A stretch of 8,855 nt of DNA, from contig JANXYS010000497.1 of assembly GCA_025355935.1 (NCBI GenBank), positions 1-8,855 of the forward strand. Direction: 5' to 3'. The stretch's first letter is position 1, and each line of letters begins with the position of its first letter. The position numbers and the translations under genes are program-made. Source of the DNA: Chitinophagales bacterium. Its GTDB lineage: Bacteria > Bacteroidota > Bacteroidia > Chitinophagales > Chitinophagaceae. Of the stretch, positions 1-7,211 are shown one piece after another. The notes beneath the pieces are model-generated. The model made no database searches, was not told where the DNA came from, and worked only from the letters and a program-made list of their open reading frames with translations.

Positions 1-54
1 AAGAAATCAACTCCTCTTTAGTAGAGTTATAATAGGTTGGGGAAATCGTTAATT

Positions 55-2184
55 ATGAAACGTAGTTTTAAAATTTTGATAGTATTTATTTTAGCAATCC
101 TACTCGCCGGGGTAGGATATTGGCAATTTGTAAAAAAAGGAGTTTTAAAAGATATTGTTCAGACTGCCGTAAAGAAACAAACTGAAAGCCTGTATTATAT
201 TCACTACGACAGCAGTTATATAGATGAAGTAAAGGGCGATGCGACATTCTATAAGGTTGTATTGCAATCTGATTCATTACAGGAAAAGCTATACACTAAT
301 GATACCTCTGTTTCATCAACAATCTTCAATGTTAGGATTGAGCAAGTAAATATTCGTGGAGCCAACATCCCATCCTTTCTTCAAAAGAGTAAGATAGAAG
401 CAGATATTATCGAAATAATCCGACCGGTTATCACTATCATAAAAACGGGGAAGGATGAACCGATAAAACTCACGGGAGCAGACTCATTGGCACTTTATGA
501 CCGTATCACAGGAAAGTTTAAGAGTATTCAGGCGAAAGAAATAAGGATCGTAGACGCCACTATTGCTTTTGCGAATGGAAAAAAAGCACCTCATACTACA
601 CTGCAGGATGTTTCCGTAACCTTGAAAAACTTTAAAATTGACAGCACTCATAATTACGATAATCTGGTGAGTTACTTCATTAAGGATGTAGTAGCCACCG
701 TAAAGATAGTGAGCGTTAATAATGAGAAAAATGATAAGGTACTGGAGTTCGATAATGTACAATACAACGCACCCGGCAAGTTTCTCAGCATCGGGAGAAT
801 ATTTCAAAAGAATAATTCACGGGTTTTACTGGAGTTCAGGAATAACTCGGTCAAAGGAATTTCTACCAACGATTTTATAGTCAACAAAAAAATCAAAGCT
901 GATTCTCTTTCTTCGGACGGTGGTGTTCTCACTTTAAGCCGGAATAAATCGACGGGTAATAAAAAAGGTGCCATCGAAATAGACAATGAGTTTTTTGACG
1001 AGGCTCTGATCAGAAATATCCGAATTAGTAATACAACTGTACAACTTTATAATAAGGCAAAACCACAAGAGGCGCCGCTCATCCTGAAAAATTTAAAATT
1101 TAATGCTTCGGGCATACAAAACATTTATGATGGAACCAATTTAAAGAAGCTAATTGCAAGCAGTAACTGGAACCTTGGCGGAAACGGGCTCTCCTGGGTT
1201 ACCAGTGATAACGTTTACCGCATAACAGTCGGCCCATTTTTGATTGATAAAGAAAAATCAAGTGTTAGAATTAACCAGGTTGCTGTTACTCCCCTACTAT
1301 CCGAAGCCGCATTTGTAAAAACATTAAAGATTCAAAAAGACCGCTTTGAAGGAATTATAAAAAATATTGTAATTATAGGTACGGATGTACAGGCCCTGCT
1401 CGATGGAGGAAATATTACAGCGGAGACAATCTCTATCGAACCTAATTTAAAAGTCTTTAACGACAGGACGGTACCTTTCGACAAAGCCAGTAAAGTGGGC
1501 AAATATCCTCACCAGCAGATTGTAAAGTTGGAGACGCCCATGTACATTAAAAAATTGCTGATAAAGAATGGCTACGTCTCGTATAAGGAAAGAGGCGCCT
1601 TATCCAAACAAGTGGGGAATGTATTCTTTACTAATGTAAATGGCACGGTTACAAACGTGACCAATATGAAAGACCGAATTAGCGTCAATAACATCATGGT
1701 ATTACAGGCAAACACTAAGTTTATGGGTATTGCCGATATTAACACTACCTGGCGGTTACCGCTCAATACTACAAATGGGGCCTTCACTGCTTCCGGAACA
1801 TCAGGCCCTTTTGACGCAAGTAAATTAAGTGCTATAACTGAACCGCTGGGCATTGCATCAATAAAGAAAGGAACTGTAGATGGATTAACTTTTAATCTTG
1901 AAGGTACTGACACCAAAGCGACCGGAAAGTCTGCTTTGTTGTACCACAATCTGAAAGTTGCCTTATTAAAAGGTAATTCAGACAGCACAAAGGATCTTAA
2001 AAAAAGAGGATTATTGAGCTTCGTTGCAAACATCCTGATAAAAGATCAAAACCCGTCTAATGGTGTTACCAGAGTTGCGAAAATTGACCATACAAGAGAC
2101 ATCACAAAATCCTTTTTCAACCTTCTCTGGAAAAGTATATTCGATGGCGCGAAGAAAACCGTCGCCGGTAAAAATGATTACTGA
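55..2184 (+). CDS. AsmA/DUF748-like membrane-anchored envelope protein
   Basis: This encodes a 709-residue protein, probably anchored in the inner membrane with a large periplasmic part. Residues 1-4 are basic (MKRS) and are followed by one hydrophobic helix at about residues 5-24; no other membrane segment is visible. The rest is rich in short alternating beta-type stretches and Asn/Thr/Lys, as in the beta-groove proteins of the AsmA/TamB/DUF748 class. The C-terminal third (about 500-650) is the most family-like, with the pattern 'GTVDGLTFNLEGTDTKATGK' then 'YHNLKVALLK', and the tail has 'FFNLLWKSIFDGAKKTV'. AsmA-like proteins are associated with lipid transport and outer-membrane homeostasis; the exact role here is unknown. 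I chose the ATG at 55 over a TTG at 37 because it places the charged residues directly before the helix. No Shine-Dalgarno is present. The assignment rests on architecture and remembered motifs, not an alignment. Confidence 0.72.
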   Translation: MKRSFKILIVFILAILLAGVGYWQFVKKGVLKDIVQTAVKKQTESLYYIHYDSSYIDEVKGDATFYKVVLQSDSLQEKLYTNDTSVSSTIFNVRIEQVNIRGANIPSFLQKSKIEADIIEIIRPVITIIKTGKDEPIKLTGADSLALYDRITGKFKSIQAKEIRIVDATIAFANGKKAPHTTLQDVSVTLKNFKIDSTHNYDNLVSYFIKDVVATVKIVSVNNEKNDKVLEFDNVQYNAPGKFLSIGRIFQKNNSRVLLEFRNNSVKGISTNDFIVNKKIKADSLSSDGGVLTLSRNKSTGNKKGAIEIDNEFFDEALIRNIRISNTTVQLYNKAKPQEAPLILKNLKFNASGIQNIYDGTNLKKLIASSNWNLGGNGLSWVTSDNVYRITVGPFLIDKEKSSVRINQVAVTPLLSEAAFVKTLKIQKDRFEGIIKNIVIIGTDVQALLDGGNITAETISIEPNLKVFNDRTVPFDKASKVGKYPHQQIVKLETPMYIKKLLIKNGYVSYKERGALSKQVGNVFFTNVNGTVTNVTNMKDRISVNNIMVLQANTKFMGIADINTTWRLPLNTTNGAFTASGTSGPFDASKLSAITEPLGIASIKKGTVDGLTFNLEGTDTKATGKSALLYHNLKVALLKGNSDSTKDLKKRGLLSFVANILIKDQNPSNGVTRVAKIDHTRDITKSFFNLLWKSIFDGAKKTVAGKNDY

Positions 2185-2906
2185 CTTATATAACCGGAGA
2201 GGTTCAGGATAGAATCCGGATCCGGGCAATTTTCTAAAAATTTTAAAGCTTCAGATTTCTTGCAAACTCCGGGGTAATCTCCAACCGCGTTGCCAATATC
2301 AATTATCAACTGGAAGTGAAGATGAGGAGGCCAGTTCCCATTTTCAGTAGGCTTTCCAAAATGAGCAAAATTTTGGCCACGGGTGATAAACTGGCCACTC
2401 CTAACTTTTGCCAGATCCTTTAATGCCAGGTGGCCGTATAGAGTGTAAAAGTTAAACATGTCTATCTGATGTTGAAGTATGATAGTGGCACCGTAATCTC
2501 CGAAGTTATTATTGTTGGCAAAGCTATGGACCATCCCTCCCATAGGCGCAAATACCGGAGTATCTTCATCTCCCCAAATATCTATGCCCAGGTGAATATT
2601 TCTTGGTTCTTCAATTACATTTGTGTCAGTTGTTAGATTTTTATCGAAAAGCTGGCTTCTGCGATACATGTTACGCGTTTCTCCATAACCTCCAACCAAA
2701 TATCTCGCACCCTTGGCCATACGTATTTCTGTTATGAAATCAGAGAGGGCGGGGGTGCTTTCATAATTAAGTGCAGAAAAAAACAGATTAGCGGGCGAAA
2801 GATCGAGACTGGTAATTTTTTCCGTTTTTGGATAGAAAGGGACTACCGGGGAAAATGTTCCAGAGATTTTTTTAAGGATCAGAGAAAAATCTTTAGTGGA
2901 TATCAT
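2178..2906 (-). CDS. M23 (LytM-type) metallopeptidase-like protein without export signal
   Basis: This is a 242-residue protein with an M23 peptidase domain at about residues 100-205. The zinc-site motifs are intact: HxxxD at H105/D109 (HLGIDIWG), YGHL with H159, and HxH at H195/H197 (PPHLHFQ). Family members normally cleave peptide cross-links in murein. However, the N-terminus (MISTKDFSLILKKISGTFSP) has no signal peptide, lipobox or membrane helix, so the product is predicted to be cytoplasmic. The run 'FYTLYGHL ... NGNWPPHLHFQ ... CPDPDSIL' resembles, from memory, the M23 domain lying between a kinase-like domain and a class III aminotransferase in some large fusion enzymes. The substrate may therefore not be murein. 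The gene follows leuS by 69 nt on the same strand, and its last 7 bp overlap the end of the convergent AsmA-like gene. The domain is certain; the biological role is not. Confidence 0.87.
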   Translation of the reverse strand: MISTKDFSLILKKISGTFSPVVPFYPKTEKITSLDLSPANLFFSALNYESTPALSDFITEIRMAKGARYLVGGYGETRNMYRRSQLFDKNLTTDTNVIEEPRNIHLGIDIWGDEDTPVFAPMGGMVHSFANNNNFGDYGATIILQHQIDMFNFYTLYGHLALKDLAKVRSGQFITRGQNFAHFGKPTENGNWPPHLHFQLIIDIGNAVGDYPGVCKKSEALKFLENCPDPDSILNLSGYISQ

Positions 2907-2910
2907 GCAA

Positions 2911-2918
2911 CAAATTTA
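2911..2918 (-). promoter_or_regulatory. Possible -7 box (TAAATTTG) for the M23-like gene
   Basis: On the minus strand the octamer TAAATTTG matches the Bacteroidota TAnnTTTG -7 consensus and ends 4 nt before the ATG at 2906. Transcription from it would start at about the start codon and give a leaderless mRNA. I see no TTTG -33 box at the usual spacing. The hit may be chance in AT-rich DNA, with the gene simply transcribed through from leuS. Confidence 0.25.
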
Positions 2919-2975
2919 CCGATTATTAAGGCATCGTTTATAAAATTGCTTTTCATCCAAACTGTTGTTATTTTA

Positions 2976-5714
2976 TCAGATAACGACATTCACCATCTTT
3001 CCTTTCACAAAGATTATTTTTTTAGGCTCCTTGCCATCTAACCATTTTTGCACGACCTCATTTGCGAGTACCTGCGCACGAACCTCTGGTTCTTCTGCGG
3101 CAGTAGCAATACTGATAGTAGTACGCAGTTTTCCATTAATAGAAACAGGATAGTCTTTTGATGCTTCCACCAAATATTGTGCGTCGAAGACAGGGTACGC
3201 CGCATCCAAAACTGAGCCGGTATTGCTAATGGAATTCCATAATTCTTCAGCCACATGCGGTGCATACGGGGCTATAAGGATTAATATTTTTTCAAGAATA
3301 TCTTTTTTATAACATTTTAAGTCAGCGAGTTCATTCACACTAATCATAAAAGCACTCACGGCAGTATTGTACGAGAACTGCTCAGTATCGCTATCAATTT
3401 TTTTAATTGTTTTATGAAGAACTTTAAATTCAGCGTTGTCAGGCGTATCATTGGTCCAAACCTTGCCTTTTACCTCATCGAAAAATAATCTCCAGAGTTT
3501 ACGCAGAAACCGATGAACACCTTCAATTCCTTTGGTATCCCAGGGCTTGCTCATTTCCACAGGCCCGAGGAACATTTCATACATCCTAAAAGTATCAGCA
3601 CCATACTTATTTACCAGCTCATCCGGGTTAACTGTATTGAATTTAGATTTTGACATTTTTTCCGTTTCAACCTCCGTGAGAAACTTTCCGTTTTCCAGAA
3701 TAAATTCTGCATTCCCAAATTCTCCATTCTTCCATTTTTTAAAGGCGGTTAAATTGAGTTCTGTCCCATCTACAATGTTCACATCCACATGAATTCGATC
3801 CGTATTACCTTCAAACTCGCCTGTATTCACCAGGCCTGCTGAAACAAAGGTTGTTGTTCCTTTAACCCGGTTTACGAAACGGCTGCTACCCTGTATCATG
3901 CCCTGGTTCACTAGTTTTCGAAACGGTTCGTCAAAACCTATTAAACCGAGATCGTACATGACTTTCGTCCACATTCTGCTATATAGCAAATGGCCCACTG
4001 CATGTTCAGTTCCACCGATATATACATCAACCTGGTTCCAGTAATCGCTCACTTTCCTGTCGCAGAAAATAGCATCATTATTAGGATCCATGTATCTTAG
4101 GAAATACCAGCTACTACCCGCATAACCGGGCATCGTGGATGTTTCAAATTTATTTCCCATCCAGTCTGCAATGTTGGCCAGTGGGCCTTCTCCTTCCGGA
4201 CCCGCGCTATACTTTTTAACATATGGAAGTTCTAATGGCAGCTCATCTTCAGCCAGGGGAGTTGCTATACCGTCGTGCCATTTTATAGGAAATGGTTCGC
4301 CCCAATATCGCTGGCGGCTGAAGCCGGCATCACGCATCCGGTAGTTTATCTTACGTCTGCCAATTCCCAATTCGTCAATTTTATCCATCGCAATTGCGAT
4401 TGCGTCTTTCATTAGAACGCCATTTAAAAAACCGGAGTTTTCCAATACGGCATCCTTAGTAGGATTAGCTTCCTCCCCGTTATAATGCCCGCCAATGGTG
4501 TTAGTGACAGGAATATTAAAATGTTTGGCAAAAGTGTAATCCCGCTGGTCTCCACACGGAACGGCCATGATGGCGCCAGTACCATAGCCTGCCAGGACAT
4601 AATCTGCTATCCATACGGGGATCAATTTACCATCGAAAGGGTTCACAGCATAAGCACCGGTAAAACAACCTGTAACCTGTTTTACTTCCGCCATTCGTTC
4701 CCGGTCGCTGCGGCTTTTTACATATCTGAGGTATTCATCAATTTTTTCCCGCTGGTCTTTTGTAGTAATATCATTTACGAGCTCATGTTCCGGAGCCAGG
4801 ACCAGGAAATCTACCCCGAAAATGGTATCAGGCCTGGTAGTATAAACTTTAATTTTGGCTGGGGCATCTTCTATGGTAAATTCCATCTCTGCGCCTTCGC
4901 TTTTTCCAATCCAGTTGCGCTGCATATCCTTCATTGAATCACTGAAGTCAACAGTCTCCAGGCCTTGCAAGAGGCGATCAGCATAAGCCGTTATCCGGAG
5001 ATACCACTGCCTCATCTTCTTTTTTACTACCGGGAATCCTCCACGCTCGCTTACGCCGTTAATTACTTCGTCATTGGCTAATACAGTTCCCAGGCTTTCG
5101 CACCAGTTAACTTCCCCGAATGAAGAAAAAGCGAGCCTGCGTTGCATAAGAATATCGGCCTGCTCTTTCTTCGTATAGCCGTTCCAGTCAGCTGCAGTAA
5201 AGTGTTTACTCCCCTGGCCTTCATATTTTTTTATCAGCTCATCAATTGGCCTTGCTTTCTGCTGCGTATTGCAGAAATAGCTGTTGAATAACTGGAGAAA
5301 CAGCCACTGCGTCCACTTATAATATTTCGGATCACTGGTGCGAATCTCGCGGTCCCAGTCGTAACAAAAACCTATTTTATCTAGCTGGCTCTTAAATGTT
5401 GCAATATTTTTTTCAGTGGTGTCGGCAGGATGTTGTCCAGTTTCTATTGCATACTGTTCTGCAGGTAAACCGAAACTATCGAACCCCATCGGGTGAAGTA
5501 CATTAAAACCCTTAAGCCTTTTATACCTGCTATAAATATCACTTGCTATATAACCCAGGGGATGGCCTACGTGAAGACCTGCCCCGCTTGGATAAGGGAA
5601 CATATCAAGAACATAGCATTTAGGTTTGGTACTGTCATTGCTAACGGCGTAAGCATTTCTTTCTTTCCATCTTTGTTGCCACTTAACTTCTATCTCCCTG
5701 AAATTGTATTCCAT
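2976..5714 (-). CDS. leuS: Leucyl-tRNA synthetase
   Basis: This is a complete 912-residue cytoplasmic class I synthetase that charges tRNA-Leu with leucine using ATP. The HIGH motif is HVGH at 48-51 (within GAGLHVGHPLGY). The KMSKS loop is at 686-690. The CP1 editing domain lies at about 230-430, with the threonine-rich TTRPDTIFG at 292-300 and GTGAIMAVPCGDQRD at 378-392, including the conserved Asp389. The anticodon-binding domain carries APYAPHVAEELW at 815-826, and the C-terminal tRNA-binding domain ends the protein. E. coli LeuRS is 860 residues; the extra length lies mainly at about 145-195 and in the leucine-specific region at about 608-685, both of which I recall as typical for Bacteroidota. 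It starts at an ATG in the divergent region shared with ftsX, and the M23-like gene follows 69 nt downstream. No truncation or frameshift is seen. Confidence 0.98.
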   Translation of the reverse strand: MEYNFREIEVKWQQRWKERNAYAVSNDSTKPKCYVLDMFPYPSGAGLHVGHPLGYIASDIYSRYKRLKGFNVLHPMGFDSFGLPAEQYAIETGQHPADTTEKNIATFKSQLDKIGFCYDWDREIRTSDPKYYKWTQWLFLQLFNSYFCNTQQKARPIDELIKKYEGQGSKHFTAADWNGYTKKEQADILMQRRLAFSSFGEVNWCESLGTVLANDEVINGVSERGGFPVVKKKMRQWYLRITAYADRLLQGLETVDFSDSMKDMQRNWIGKSEGAEMEFTIEDAPAKIKVYTTRPDTIFGVDFLVLAPEHELVNDITTKDQREKIDEYLRYVKSRSDRERMAEVKQVTGCFTGAYAVNPFDGKLIPVWIADYVLAGYGTGAIMAVPCGDQRDYTFAKHFNIPVTNTIGGHYNGEEANPTKDAVLENSGFLNGVLMKDAIAIAMDKIDELGIGRRKINYRMRDAGFSRQRYWGEPFPIKWHDGIATPLAEDELPLELPYVKKYSAGPEGEGPLANIADWMGNKFETSTMPGYAGSSWYFLRYMDPNNDAIFCDRKVSDYWNQVDVYIGGTEHAVGHLLYSRMWTKVMYDLGLIGFDEPFRKLVNQGMIQGSSRFVNRVKGTTTFVSAGLVNTGEFEGNTDRIHVDVNIVDGTELNLTAFKKWKNGEFGNAEFILENGKFLTEVETEKMSKSKFNTVNPDELVNKYGADTFRMYEMFLGPVEMSKPWDTKGIEGVHRFLRKLWRLFFDEVKGKVWTNDTPDNAEFKVLHKTIKKIDSDTEQFSYNTAVSAFMISVNELADLKCYKKDILEKILILIAPYAPHVAEELWNSISNTGSVLDAAYPVFDAQYLVEASKDYPVSINGKLRTTISIATAAEEPEVRAQVLANEVVQKWLDGKEPKKIIFVKGKMVNVVI

Positions 5715-5724
5715 ATCTGTGATT

Positions 5725-5757
5725 AATTTGGCATCCCTGGTTGTGAATTGGCCATCC
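5725..5757. repeat. Imperfect 12-bp direct repeat upstream of leuS
   Basis: AATTTGGCATCC (5725-5736) and AATTGGCCATCC (5746-5757) match at 10 of 12 positions and start 21 bp apart, about two helical turns. They lie 11-43 bp upstream of the leuS start codon, downstream of the candidate leuS promoter. They could be paired protein-binding sites or chance similarity. Confidence 0.35.
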
Positions 5758-5840
5758 TTCTAACTCTTATCAATCGTGCATTGCTTTCATTCTCCAATGA
5801 TAATTTGATTAAATAATCAGCGCGAGATATATAAAAGTTT

Positions 5841-5873
5841 TTAACAAATAAATGTGCTTTTACAAAGCAGCAT
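5841..5873 (-). other. Candidate leader peptide upstream of leuS (MLLCKSTFIC)
   Basis: On the minus strand an ATG at 5873 opens a 10-codon frame ending in TAA at 5841. Its second and third codons are both leucine (CTG CTT). It lies 126 nt upstream of leuS and about 35 nt downstream of the start site expected from the -7 box at 5913-5920. Leucine codons in a leader before a leucine-charging enzyme would fit ribosome-mediated attenuation. The ORF contains a 6-bp inverted repeat (TGCTTT/AAAGCA), and the sequence after it includes a TGATTA-TT-TAATCA inverted repeat. There is no hairpin with a T-run, so no terminator is evident and the call is speculative. Confidence 0.2.
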
Positions 5874-5912
5874 TAAAAATATATTTGACGGCCAATCGTT
5901 TTTTGTAGTTGG

Positions 5913-5920
5913 CAAAAATA
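5913..5920 (-). promoter_or_regulatory. Candidate leuS promoter, -7 box TATTTTTG
   Basis: Read on the minus strand this is TATTTTTG, an exact match to the Bacteroidota TAnnTTTG -7 consensus. A start site near 5906 would give leuS a leader of roughly 190 nt. No TTTG -33 box is seen at about 19-21 bp upstream. It lies back-to-back with the ftsX -7 box, 22 bp away. Confidence 0.4.
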
Positions 5921-5942
5921 AAGCAAAGCAGGTAAAAACCTC

Positions 5943-5950
5943 TACTTTTG
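5943..5950 (+). promoter_or_regulatory. Candidate ftsX promoter, -7 box TACTTTTG
   Basis: TACTTTTG followed by TGGC is a full match to the Bacteroidota -7 consensus TAnnTTTG in its common context. It predicts transcription from about 5956 and a leader of about 32 nt before the ftsX ATG. No clear TTTG -33 box is present at the expected spacing. It may drive ftsX and the DUF3098 gene together. Confidence 0.6.
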
Positions 5951-5987
5951 TGGCACCGGGATTTATTCATTCAAATTAGCGCGTATT

Positions 5988-6866
5988 ATGGCTCAATTGG
6001 GAAAGGCATCAAGCAAAAAAAGTAAACCAAGTTATATAGGTGCCATCGTTGGTGTTGCTGTTGTTTTATTCCTGTTTGGAATAGTCGGCTGGTTCTTTTT
6101 AAACATCCGGAAAACGGGCGATTATTTTAAAGAGAGCATACAGGTGCATACATATCTAAACCGAGATGCAGGCAAAAAACAAATTGATAGCCTTACTCAA
6201 TACATTTCTGCACTGCCGTATGCAAACAGGGTTGAATATGTGACGAAGGAAAAAGCGATGCAAAAGTGGAACTCCGCAAACGATACTACCTGGAAACAAT
6301 TCCTAAATAATAATCCACTACCTGAAAGCATCGACTTTTACGTGAAAGCGGATCATGTAGAAAAAGACAGCCTGAATCTACTTGCCAGCAATCTCCAACT
6401 TATTTTTCCTGGCGTAATATCTGAATTCCAGTTTCCTACCGAAACAGTTGCCAAAGTGAGCCAATTTGTAAAAACGGCAGCTCTTATTTTTCTTATAGCC
6501 GCTATCATCCTAACGATTATAGTTGTGTTTTCAATAGATAATACAATCCGCCTGGCAATGTACAGCAACCGATTTTTAATAAAAACTATGCAGATGGTGG
6601 GTGCAACAAGGGGATTTATTGCCAAACCAATTAACCAGCGCGCAGTGATCAATGGGCTTATAGCCTCTGCCATCGCGATTGCGCTTGTATGGCTTACGGT
6701 TGTAGTTGTAGAAAGCCTGCGGCCAGAATTCAAATTATTACACGACAATACAGGGCTTCTGCTTCTGTTCCTGATTATCGTTTTATTGGGCGTTACTATT
6801 ACGCTAGCCAGCACACATAGGTCGGTGATAAAATACTTACGGATGAAACTGGATGACCTGTATTAA
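5988..6866 (+). CDS. ftsX: Cell division ABC transporter permease FtsX
   Basis: This is a 292-residue inner-membrane protein with the FtsX layout: a basic cytoplasmic N-terminus (1-15), TM1 at about 17-39, an extracytoplasmic domain at about 41-160, then three more helices at about 161-184, 217-242 and 255-275. The loop after TM2 carries the family signature 'LIKTMQMVGATRGFIAKP' (197-214), the region that contacts the ATPase FtsE. FtsEX is known to control murein hydrolases at the division site by signalling across the membrane rather than by transporting a substrate. ftsE is not adjacent in this window, so it must lie elsewhere if present. The ATG at 5988 is about 32 nt downstream of the start site predicted by the TACTTTTG box; no Shine-Dalgarno is present. 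The DUF3098 gene follows after 43 nt and is probably cotranscribed. Confidence 0.95.
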   Translation: MAQLGKASSKKSKPSYIGAIVGVAVVLFLFGIVGWFFLNIRKTGDYFKESIQVHTYLNRDAGKKQIDSLTQYISALPYANRVEYVTKEKAMQKWNSANDTTWKQFLNNNPLPESIDFYVKADHVEKDSLNLLASNLQLIFPGVISEFQFPTETVAKVSQFVKTAALIFLIAAIILTIIVVFSIDNTIRLAMYSNRFLIKTMQMVGATRGFIAKPINQRAVINGLIASAIAIALVWLTVVVVESLRPEFKLLHDNTGLLLLFLIIVLLGVTITLASTHRSVIKYLRMKLDDLY

Positions 6867-6909
6867 AAAAAATTTAAATAGCCGTATATTGCGGCTCTTA
6901 AAAACTGAT

Positions 6910-7161
6910 ATGGAAAAGAAAAAAGAGATTGTCATTAACGAACCTTTGTTTGGGAAAGACAACCTGAGGTGGATGTTGATTGGGCTTGCGGTTCTCGCAT
7001 TAGGATTTTTCCTGATGGCCGGGGGAAAAAGTGCGGATCCAAAAGTATTTGACCCCAAAGAGGTGTACAGTCCTATCAGGATCACGGTAGCTCCCCTCCT
7101 TATCATTATTGGTTTTGTAATTGAGATCTATGCGATCATGAAGAAATCAAGGCAAGCCTAA
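6910..7161 (+). CDS. DUF3098 small membrane protein of unknown function
   Basis: This is an 83-residue protein with two predicted membrane helices, at about residues 20-37 and 57-76. A short charged N-terminus precedes them, and the connecting loop contains DPKVFDPKEVYSP. The pattern LFGKDNLRWMLIGL, GFFLMAGGKSADP, then RITVAPLLIIIGFVIEIYAIM matches what I recall of the DUF3098 family, found in Bacteroidota beside ftsX. No biochemical role is known to me. Its position between ftsX and uppP suggests an envelope or division-related job, which is inference. I chose the ATG at 6910 because it begins where family similarity begins; an upstream in-frame ATG at 6853 would overlap ftsX by 14 nt and add 19 residues that do not look conserved. 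A terminator-like hairpin lies 24 nt after the stop codon. Confidence 0.9.
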   Translation: MEKKKEIVINEPLFGKDNLRWMLIGLAVLALGFFLMAGGKSADPKVFDPKEVYSPIRITVAPLLIIIGFVIEIYAIMKKSRQA

Positions 7162-7185
7162 AATAAATTCTACCTGCTTCACTTG

Positions 7186-7211
7186 ATGCGCTGTAATTAC
7201 AGCGCATTTTT
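7186..7211 (+). terminator. Rho-independent terminator-like hairpin after the DUF3098 gene
   Basis: Positions 7186-7207 form a perfect 22-nt palindrome with half-site ATGCGCTGTAA. As RNA it folds to a 9-bp stem with an AATT loop, followed by T5 at 7207-7211. This would end the ftsX-DUF3098 transcript. It lies only 12 nt before the uppP ATG, so it could also act as an attenuator for uppP or, as DNA, as a dimeric operator. Confidence 0.7.

Noticed and set aside
1..32. Possible C-terminal end of an upstream plus-strand gene (a frame from position 3 ends in TAA at 30-32; another ends in TAG at 19-21).
   Set aside because: Only 6-9 codons are visible, all three frames end before or near 54, and there is no way to tell which, if any, is real.
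28..40. TATAAT (28-33) and TAGGTTGG (33-40) as promoter for the AsmA-like gene.
   Set aside because: The second has one mismatch to TAnnTTTG, no -33 box is seen, and the upstream context is missing.
2212..2225. GC-rich palindrome around CCGGATCCGG as a bidirectional terminator for the convergent pair.
   Set aside because: It lies inside the M23-like coding region and is not followed by a T-run on either strand.
4485..4937. 150-codon plus-strand open frame inside leuS.
   Set aside because: It lies antisense to well-conserved LeuRS editing-domain sequence and shows no recognisable family; it is a shadow frame.
5770..5790. Second short minus-strand ORF (MKAMHD) in the leuS leader.
   Set aside because: It has no leucine codons and is too short to support any role.
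6353..6814. 153-codon minus-strand open frame inside ftsX, and a similar 153-codon one at 1572-2033 inside the AsmA-like gene.
   Set aside because: Both are antisense shadows of confident genes, with no domain or start-site support.
6880..6896. Small hairpin AGCCG...CGGCT between ftsX and the DUF3098 gene.
   Set aside because: The stem is only 5-6 bp and is not followed by a T-run on the plus strand. The A/T run on its other side would suit a minus-strand terminator, but no minus-strand gene is there.
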